In this document: in pieces, positions 21,729-26,337 of the stretch
Numbering within the stretch: position 1 is the stretch's first letter
Layout: each line of letters starts with the position of its first letter
From: JAWLBW01 sp041687475
GTDB lineage: Bacteria; J088; JAWLBW01
Reading direction: 5' to 3'
Length of the DNA: 26,337 bases
Assembly (NCBI GenBank): GCA_041687475.1
Contig: JAWLBW010000021.1
Span: 1 to 26,337 of the forward strand
Notes under the pieces: generated by a model
Seen by the model: the letters and a program-made list of their open reading frames with translations, nothing else
What the model was told of the DNA's origin: nothing
The model's database searches: none
Position numbers and translations under genes: made by a program

Positions 21729-23077
21729 GATTTCTCAACCCTTGCTTGAAAGCGTCCTTTGCGAACGCGTACTTCAACCTGATCGCCCTCTGACAGCGAG
21801 CCGGCGTCGCGCACGGCGCGGCCCTTTTCGTCGAAGGCAATCGCATACCCGCGGCTCAACACGCCGAGCGGACTCAGCGCATTCAACCGCCCGGCCTCGC
21901 GCTGCAACCCGGCTCGCGCTTCGGCGAGTTCCAGGCGCATGGCGGCGCGAAGCGATGTGGTCAGCCGCTCGACCTGCAGGCGTTGCCGTGCCAGGTTCTT
22001 CCGGGGCGACTGTTCGCGCAGGCGCAGGGCCAGCGCTTCGATTTCCCTGTGGCGCATGCTGCCGCGCCACTTCCACGCGCTTTCAAGGCGCGCCACCAAC
22101 TCGTCGAGACGTTGCCCGCGCTCGAAGAGATAGGTTTTCGGATCGCGCAGGCGGCCGCGCAGTTCATACACGCGTTGCATGCGCTCGTGTACCGCCCGGG
22201 TTCCGCAGCGGCCCAGGCGTTCGAAAAGATCGTCTACATAGGCCCGCAGCTCGGCCTGGTTGCCCACCACCAGTTCGGCCGCCGCGCTGGGCGTGGGCGC
22301 CCGCAGGTCGGCCACCATGTCCGAAAGCGAGGTATCGGTCTCATGGCCGACCGCCGAAACGACCGGAATGGCCGAGGCGGCAATGGCCCGGCAGACCGTC
22401 TCTTCGTTGAACGCCCACAAGTCTTCGGCCGACCCGCCGCCGCGCCCTACGATGATGACATCGGAGCGGCCGTCGCGATTCAGTCGTTCGACGGCGGCGG
22501 CGATTTCCTCGGCGGCACCCTCGCCCTGCACCCGGCATGGCGAAATGAGAATGTGCACATTGGGAAAGCGGCGCCGGGTAACCGTGAGCATGTCGCGCAG
22601 GGCCGCCCCATTGGGCGAGGTGGCGATGCCGATCACGCGGGGAAACGACGGCATCGGCCGCTTGCGATCGGGGTCGAACAAACCCTCGGACGCCAGCTTC
22701 GCCTTCAGCCGGTCGAGCCGCGCCCGTCGTGCGCCCTCGCCGGCCGGCTCCATACGGTCGACGATGATCTGATACGAGCCCCGGGGTTCGTACACACCGA
22801 TGCGCCCGTGCACCATGACCATGTCGCCGTTACGGGGCGTGAAATTCAGATAACGGTTCCACTGCCTGAAGAAAGCGGCCGCGATGCTGGCGCGGTCGTC
22901 CTGCAGGGTCAAGTATATGTGGCCCGAGCTGTGGTGCTTGTAGTTCGAGACCTCGCCCACAATCCACACATCGTCGAAGCTGACTTCGAGCACGCCGCGA
23001 ATTTCGCGCGTGATCTGCCAGACTTCGAAAACGTTCTGTGGCGCGGTGGTCTGCATGAATAGTCGGAAAGCGGGCAA
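21716..23077 (-). CDS. xseA: Exodeoxyribonuclease VII large subunit
   Basis: The 453-residue protein has an N-terminal OB-fold (VWIVGEVSNYKHHSSGHIYLTLQDDRASIAAAFF ... GRIGVYEPRGSYQIIVDRMEP), the central catalytic domain (VIGIATSPNGAALRDMLTVTRRRFPNVHILISPCRVQGEGA, DVIIVGRGGGSAEDLWAFNEETV, PVVSAVGHETDTSLSDMVADLRAPTPSAAAELV) and a long helical C-terminal part ending in LSRGYAIAFDEKGRAV. Two starts are possible: TTG at 23077 or ATG at 23056, the latter giving 446 residues; the family N-terminus fits either. A promoter (TATAAG at 23092-23097) lies very close upstream. It heads the operon xseA, M23 peptidase, xseB. Confidence 0.95.
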   Translation of the reverse strand: MPAFRLFMQTTAPQNVFEVWQITREIRGVLEVSFDDVWIVGEVSNYKHHSSGHIYLTLQDDRASIAAAFFRQWNRYLNFTPRNGDMVMVHGRIGVYEPRGSYQIIVDRMEPAGEGARRARLDRLKAKLASEGLFDPDRKRPMPSFPRVIGIATSPNGAALRDMLTVTRRRFPNVHILISPCRVQGEGAAEEIAAAVERLNRDGRSDVIIVGRGGGSAEDLWAFNEETVCRAIAASAIPVVSAVGHETDTSLSDMVADLRAPTPSAAAELVVGNQAELRAYVDDLFERLGRCGTRAVHERMQRVYELRGRLRDPKTYLFERGQRLDELVARLESAWKWRGSMRHREIEALALRLREQSPRKNLARQRLQVERLTTSLRAAMRLELAEARAGLQREAGRLNALSPLGVLSRGYAIAFDEKGRAVRDAGSLSEGDQVEVRVRKGRFQARVEKSWSS

Positions 23078-23091
23078 CGGACGAGAACTTC

Positions 23092-23121
23092 CTTATAGCA
23101 TACCCCCTTCGCATGCAGCAA
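23092..23121 (-). promoter_or_regulatory. Promoter of the xseA operon
   Basis: On the minus strand: TTGCTG (complement of 23116-23121), 18-base spacer, TATAAG (complement of 23092-23097). The predicted start point is near 23085, giving a leader of about 8 bases to the TTG or about 29 to the ATG. Confidence 0.5.
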
Positions 23122-23375
23122 AAAACCCGGCGGCGACACTTTTCGCGCCTACCCCGCAGAGCGCGCAGCGTAGAAGCTCATTCGCACAACCGCAGACAGG
23201 GGGCATGCAAGCCCCCCCCTTGAACATTGACGATTGACCATTGACCATCCCGCGACGCAGGCGCGGATCGAGTCGCCTCACGCCGTCACGGCCCGCCCAC
23301 GGCGCACCCCAGAATGAGACACAACCGTTGGTATCGCACCATCGGGTATGTTCCACCCCGCATGGAGAAGACCAC
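23122..23375. other. Gene-free gap with a 7-mer array
   Basis: Between the divergent xseA and DUF2383 genes. It contains a TTGACCA 7-mer array (23220-23247). No coding region is supported and I could not find a convincing promoter for the plus-strand gene. Confidence 0.5.
23220..23247. repeat. 7-mer array, unit TTGACCA x4
   Basis: Units TTGAACA, TTGACGA, TTGACCA, TTGACCA in perfect register. It is another intergenic family, distinct from the arrays elsewhere in the window. Confidence 0.8.
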
Positions 23376-23867
23376 ATGGCCATGGACAATGAACAGATCT
23401 GCGACCACCTGAACGACCTGCTGCAACTCGAGTTCGACGCGGTACACGCTTATACGACGGCCATCAATCACGTCGAGAGCGAATCGATTCAAGACCGACT
23501 CATGGAGTTCAGAGCCGACCACAACCACCATGTCGCCCGTCTCAGCGAGAGAATTCGGGCGCTGGGCGGAAAACCCAAGGCAAAACCCGACATCAAGGGC
23601 GTTTTTCTCAAGGGGCTTACCGGCATCATGAGCCGCATGGGCGACGAGAACGCCCTGCGTGTCATGCACCAGAACGAGAACCTGACGAACAAAGCCTACG
23701 ACAAGGCGGTCAGCGAAAGTTACCCGCAGGACATTCGCGAGCTGCTGCTGACGTGCCAGAGCGACGAGCGTCGCCACCGCGCGTGGATTGAAGAGCGCCT
23801 GCAATCCTTCAAGGAAGAAGGCAGAGGCGCCGAGGCCGGGGGTGAGCGCCCCGGCACACAACCCTGA
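23376..23867 (+). CDS. Ferritin-like DUF2383 (PA2169-type) protein
   Basis: The 163-residue protein is a four-helix bundle of the DUF2383/PA2169 type: NDLLQLEFDAVHAYTTAINHVES (helix 1), FRADHNHHVARLSERIRALGGKP (helix 2), a glycine-containing loop, VMHQNENLTNKAYDKAVSE (helix 3) and CQSDERRHRAWIEERLQSF (helix 4). Acidic and histidine residues are placed for a di-metal site. The ATG at 23376 was chosen for GGAGAAG upstream; the frame is open further back through the repeat. The tail (EEGRGAEAGGERPGTQP) is low complexity. Proteins of this family are induced by stress and starvation, matching the KGG gene that follows. Confidence 0.8.
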   Translation: MAMDNEQICDHLNDLLQLEFDAVHAYTTAINHVESESIQDRLMEFRADHNHHVARLSERIRALGGKPKAKPDIKGVFLKGLTGIMSRMGDENALRVMHQNENLTNKAYDKAVSESYPQDIRELLLTCQSDERRHRAWIEERLQSFKEEGRGAEAGGERPGTQP

Positions 23868-24005
23868 CCGGGTTACCCGCGGGCAGTCGGGGTGACGGGC
23901 GGGCCCCCGTACTCACATCCAACATGCCCGACGACGCACAATACCACCCGTAACCGAATACGCGAAGGCAGTCTGCATCGGCTGCCCGGAAGGAGGAAAC
24001 CCCCA

Positions 24006-24191
24006 ATGGCGGAAAAAGAAAACATATCGGTGAGCGAGGCAGGGCGTCGGGGTGGCGAGAAAACCGCCAAGACCCACGGCCACGAGTTCTACGAAGAGAT
24101 CGGGCACAAGGGCGGCGAGGCCGGCGGCCACAAGGGCGGCCAGCGGGTTCGCGAGCTCATTGAAAAAGGGAAGCAGTCGGAAGGCGGCTGA
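24006..24191 (+). CDS. KGG-repeat stress-induced protein (copy 1)
   Basis: The 61-residue hydrophilic protein has the glycine-rich KGG repeat pattern of E. coli YciG/GsiB-type proteins: SEAGRRGGEKTAKTHGHEFYEEIGHKGGEAGGHKGGQRVRELIEKGKQ. Such proteins are disordered and accumulate in general stress or stationary phase. A strong GGAAGGAGG precedes the ATG. Copy 2 at 24751 shares 36 of the first 37 residues, but copy 1 has an extra GGHKGG-type unit. Two stable hairpins follow the gene. Confidence 0.88.
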   Translation: MAEKENISVSEAGRRGGEKTAKTHGHEFYEEIGHKGGEAGGHKGGQRVRELIEKGKQSEGG

Positions 24192-24197
24192 TTTCAA

Positions 24198-24254
24198 GCG
24201 GGGCGATGCCGGCAGGTGCGCGGGTTTCGCCCCGCCCTGACATTCGTGTCAGGG
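24198..24254 (+). terminator. Two consecutive hairpins after KGG copy 1
   Basis: First hairpin: GCGGGGCGA (24198-24206) with TCGCCCCGC (24227-24235), 9 bp. Second: CCCTGACA-TTCG-TGTCAGGG (24235-24254), 8 bp with an extra-stable UUCG loop. They share one base. No T-tract follows, so mRNA protection is as likely as termination. Confidence 0.5.
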
Positions 24255-24322
24255 CTTCGGAAAGCGAGCCGACCGGAGGAAGGGCGCGGCAGGGGGGCGG
24301 CGCAAAGCTTGATTCGAGTGCA

Positions 24323-24403
24323 TCAAACGCGGAACCAGTGGGCGACTAGCACGGCGACAATCATGATGCTGAGCGCCAGAATGAGTCGATCTTCGCTTTT
24401 CAT
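24323..24403 (-). CDS. Possible 26-residue single-helix membrane protein
   Basis: A short frame MKSEDRLILALSIMIVAVLV, followed by AHWFRV, is preceded by a strong GAGGAGG at good spacing before the ATG at 24403. The residues from about 7 to 21 form one membrane helix. The frame is open upstream to 24583, with methionine-rich content (for example MLDMQQDMQENM), so a longer product is possible, but only the short start has a ribosome binding site. No homologue is recognised. It lies between the two KGG genes on the opposite strand. Confidence 0.4.
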   Translation of the reverse strand: MKSEDRLILALSIMIVAVLVAHWFRV

Positions 24404-24750
24404 GAGCCCTCCTCTTCTTGGTTTTCGCATGTTTTCCTGCATATCCTGTTGCATGTCTAGCATGTTCCGTACCAAGTCGACCATACGCCATGCCGCTTCG
24501 CGACCGAATGCCGGGCATTGGCACATCGCGACGACAGGCGGCAGGCGGCATTGACGGGGGCCGGTAAGCAACCGGGAAGGCACATTCTAACTGTTTGCGA
24601 CCGCCGGCTCGACCGTGACCGACCACTCGGCAGGCGCCCGCAGGAAATTGCGGCACCACGCCGGTTACCCGGCAGGAACTCACGGTTTCTTCTTGTAGAA
24701 AGCCGTTTCATTATTGAAAAACGAGTACTACTATCCGGAAAGGAGTAATC
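24404..24750. other. Intergenic region before KGG copy 2
   Basis: Apart from the possible upstream extension of the small membrane ORF on the minus strand, nothing is supported. The right end is AT-rich (24700-24745). A possible -10 TACTAT (24729-24734) with TTTCAT 17 bases upstream could drive the second KGG gene. Confidence 0.4.
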
Positions 24751-24921
24751 ATGGCACAGAAAGAAAACATCTCGGTAAGCGAAGCCGGACGGCGCGGCGG
24801 CGAAAAGACGGCCAAGACCCACGGGCACGAATTCTACGAAGAAATCGGGCACAAGGGCGGCCAGAAAGGCGGCGAACGCGTACGCGAGCTCATTGAAAAG
24901 GGCAAGCAGTCCGAAAAATAG
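24751..24921 (+). CDS. KGG-repeat stress-induced protein (copy 2)
   Basis: The 56-residue protein is the paralogue of the gene at 24006. The first 37 residues differ only at position 3 (Gln for Glu), while the DNA differs at many synonymous sites. It then has QKGGERVRELIEKGKQSEK, one KGG-type unit shorter than copy 1. AAAGGAG precedes the ATG. A long hairpin (24937-24969) follows. A role in stress tolerance is inferred from the family. Confidence 0.88.
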   Translation: MAQKENISVSEAGRRGGEKTAKTHGHEFYEEIGHKGGQKGGERVRELIEKGKQSEK

Positions 24922-24936
24922 GCCACAGGTGTCGGG

Positions 24937-24969
24937 GGGCGGTCCGTTCCCGGGCGGGAACGACCGCCC
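24937..24969 (+). terminator. Long hairpin after KGG copy 2
   Basis: GGGCGGTC (24937-24944), bulged C, GTTCCC (24946-24951), loop GGGC, then GGGAAC and GACCGCCC (24956-24969). The 14-bp stem has one bulge. The downstream sequence is only mildly T-rich (CTCTCTTTA). Confidence 0.65.
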
Positions 24970-25009
24970 GAACGCTCTCTTTACCCGACAACCTCCGGGG
25001 CGAGAGACC

Positions 25010-25021
25010 GATGTAGAATGC
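25010..25021 (+). promoter_or_regulatory. -10 region GATGTAGAATGC
   Basis: TAGAAT (25014-25019) ends 20 bases before the start at 25040. The 12-mer is identical to 4128-4139. The short leader has no Shine-Dalgarno sequence. Confidence 0.45.
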
Positions 25022-25039
25022 CACTGCCGCGTATGTTGC

Positions 25040-25954
25040 ATGGGTAAAAAGACCGAAGTACACGTAGAAGGACGCCGGCTTCTGCTTTCGAATCTCGACA
25101 AGGTGTTCTACCCGGATCCGGGGTTTACCAAGGCGCAGGTCATTGACTACTACACCCGCGTGGCCCCGGCGGTTCTGCCCCACCTGCGTGACCGCCCGGT
25201 TACCCTCAAGCGCTACCCCGACGGCGTCGACGGGCAGTACTTTTACGAGAAACGGTGTCCGGTATACCGGCCCGATTGGGTGCCCACGGCCGATATCTGG
25301 AGCGAGGGCAATCAGGCCGACATTACCTTCTGCGTGATCAACGATCTGCCCACCCTTATCTGGGCGGCCAACCTGGCCAATCTCGAACTGCACACCTACC
25401 TGCATCACGTCGACTCCGTCGAGCGGCCCACGGTCATTGCCTTCGACCTCGACCCCGGCCCACCGGCCGGCATTCTCGAGTGTTGCCGCGTGGGTCTGCT
25501 GGTGCGCGATCTTTTCGCCGATCTCGGCCTGGCCTGTTACCCGAAAACCTCGGGTTCGAAGGGTATGCAGGTTTATGTTCCCCTGAACACGCCGGGGGTC
25601 GACTACGTGCAGACCAAGTCGCTGGCGCGTGCGGTGGCCGAGCTGCTCGAGAAACAGTACCCCGACCTGGTGGTGTCGAACATGCGCAAGAGCCTGCGGG
25701 TGGGCAAGGTACTGGTCGACTGGAGCCAGAACGACGCCCACAAGACCACGGTCTCGGTCTATTCGCTGCGGGCGAAGGACCTGCCCACGGTTTCGACGCC
25801 CGTGACCTGGGACGAAATCGAGCACGCCCTGGCGCGTAACGACGGCGACCTGCTGACTTTTCAGGTCGAAACCGTGCTTGAACGCATCGACGACCACGGC
25901 GACCTGTTTCTGCCGGTGCTCACGAAGCGCCAGGAATTACCGCGGCTGCATTGA
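25040..25954 (+). CDS. Stand-alone LigD-type primase/polymerase (NHEJ Pol domain)
   Basis: The 304-residue protein is a LigD polymerase (archaeo-eukaryotic primase) domain without ligase or phosphoesterase parts. Seen in order: LSNLDKVFYPDPGFTKAQVIDYY, RPVTLKRYPDGVDGQYFYEK, the metal-binding FDLDPGPP (DxD), KTSGSKGMQVYVPLN, SLRVGKVLVDWSQND and TVSVYSLRAKDLPTVSTPVTWDE. In LigD itself the SGxKG motif is often followed by His; here it is Gln, as I recall from stand-alone relatives. These enzymes fill gaps with ribonucleotides in end-joining or excision repair. No Ku or ligase gene is adjacent. The ATG at 25040 is preferred on position relative to the -10. Confidence 0.9.
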   Translation: MGKKTEVHVEGRRLLLSNLDKVFYPDPGFTKAQVIDYYTRVAPAVLPHLRDRPVTLKRYPDGVDGQYFYEKRCPVYRPDWVPTADIWSEGNQADITFCVINDLPTLIWAANLANLELHTYLHHVDSVERPTVIAFDLDPGPPAGILECCRVGLLVRDLFADLGLACYPKTSGSKGMQVYVPLNTPGVDYVQTKSLARAVAELLEKQYPDLVVSNMRKSLRVGKVLVDWSQNDAHKTTVSVYSLRAKDLPTVSTPVTWDEIEHALARNDGDLLTFQVETVLERIDDHGDLFLPVLTKRQELPRLH

Positions 25955-26329
25955 CGAGGGCAATTTCCACGTCGAGACGCCGGGCTATCTGACATCTGAC
26001 TTTCAGACTTTCAGACTGTCGGACTGTCGGACCTTCAGCCCGACAACCGGCTGTAGTCTGTCTACCTGGTGCACCCGTCCACTGCCACTGTGCCCCTCTC
26101 AGCGCCTGTCCCGAGTGCCAACGAGGGATCCGTGGCGCCCTGCGCCACCGGCAACTCCCGAACTATTATTCGGTCAGCTGTGACGCATAATCAGCCTTTC
26201 AGGGGGCATGTACGCCAACCGGGTTCACGATCGGGGTTGGGTTGTTCGTCAAAACATGGGTACCACTCATTTGCCAAGACATGGGTCCCAATTTTAGGCT
26301 TTGACTATTTCCTTATCAAGGGAGTAGTG
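25955..26329. other. Gene-free region with repeat array and IS-like edge
   Basis: Holds the inverted 8-mer array (25986-26040), about 170 bases of unassigned sequence, and two imperfect 16-base direct repeats (26250-26265, 26275-26290) that resemble the end of an insertion sequence. An open frame at 25878-26183 runs out of the ligase-like gene in another frame and through the repeat; it is not called. Confidence 0.5.
25986..26040. repeat. 8-mer array, inverted copy of the 7984-8055 family
   Basis: Units TATCTGAC, ATCTGAC, TTTCAGAC x2, TGTCGGAC x2, CTTCAGCC. Read on the minus strand it gives GGCTGAAG GTCCGACA GTCCGACA GTCTGAAA, the same lead-in and units as the array 18 kb upstream. Confidence 0.85.
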
Positions 26330-26337
26330 ATGGCCTG
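26241..26337 (+). mobile_element. Probable left edge of an insertion sequence (partial)
   Basis: CAAAACATGGGTACCA (26250-26265) and CAAGACATGGGTCCCA (26275-26290) are imperfect direct repeats 25 bases apart, just before a good ribosome binding site and start codon. 'AAGACATGGGTACCA' strings resemble, from memory, IS481-family ends. The base composition drops sharply in GC here. The element is cut by the window edge, so no transposase can be read. Confidence 0.35.
26330..26337 (+). CDS. Start of a gene cut by the window edge
   Basis: ATGGCCTG at the end of the window is preceded by AAGGGAG (26318-26324) at five bases. Only two codons are visible. Given the IS-like sequence before it, a transposase is the likely product, but this is inference. 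Confidence 0.3.

Noticed and set aside
21529..22410. 293-residue plus-strand frame antisense to the M23 and xseA genes
   Set aside because: Arg/Pro-rich shadow composition and strong family matches on the opposite strand.
24890..25897. 335-residue minus-strand frame antisense to the LigD-type gene
   Set aside because: The plus strand encodes a full polymerase domain with catalytic motifs; the antisense frame has no recognisable domain.

Overview
This is a GC-rich, densely coded segment from a Gram-negative (diderm) bacterium. An O-antigen-ligase-like protein, a polyprenyl-phosphate sugar transferase, YicC, Gmk and XseA/XseB all point to a diderm, but the phylum cannot be settled by reading alone. 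A proteobacterium or a leptospiral-type spirochaete would both fit. About 33 genes can be supported, most with overlapping or near-overlapping operon junctions. No rRNA, tRNA or CRISPR array was seen. The two ends are accessory-like and rich in repeats; the middle is mostly ordinary chromosomal genes.

Layout. 1-2750: a ferritin-like protein; a DUF433/DUF5615 toxin-antitoxin pair lying between two direct copies of a ~278-bp repeat; a membrane-anchored PF10118 'metal-dependent hydrolase'. 2750-4160: an intergenic stretch framed by inverted 7-mer arrays, then a DoxX-DsrE pair behind a perfect operator-like palindrome. 4160-7730: an SDR, an SRPBCC/DUF5995-like fusion, a STAS-like protein and a cysteine-free ferredoxin-fold protein. 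8083-9550 (minus): LSm-like protein, D-aminoacyl-tRNA deacylase and tandem rhodanese in an overlapping operon. 9861-15567 (plus): a glycosyltransferase, sugar-1-P transferase, O-antigen ligase, acyltransferase and atypical epimerase in one tight cell-envelope operon. 15655-17141 (minus): yicC-gmk. 17279-19403 (plus): SDR, two tandem PTPS enzymes and GTP cyclohydrolase I, a candidate tetrahydrobiopterin-type pterin operon. 19442-23077 (minus): a DegT-like protein lacking the PLP lysine, then xseA, an M23 peptidase and xseB. 23376-25954: a DUF2383 ferritin-like protein, two KGG stress proteins and a stand-alone LigD-type polymerase. The last ~100 bases look like the edge of an insertion sequence.

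Three themes stand out. First, the pterin operon: both PTPS paralogues carry the CxxxxxHGH motif of biopterin-forming enzymes and not the CxxxHGH motif of QueD. Second, intergenic spaces are seeded with at least six families of degenerate 7- or 8-bp tandem repeats, some reused in inverted orientation elsewhere in the window. Third, several genes (DUF433, DegT-like, pterin SDR) have good -10 boxes only 8-9 bases before the start codon, implying leaderless or nearly leaderless mRNAs. Stress and metal/redox handling recurs: three separate di-metal four-helix proteins, two KGG proteins, DoxX/DsrE and a periplasmic rhodanese.
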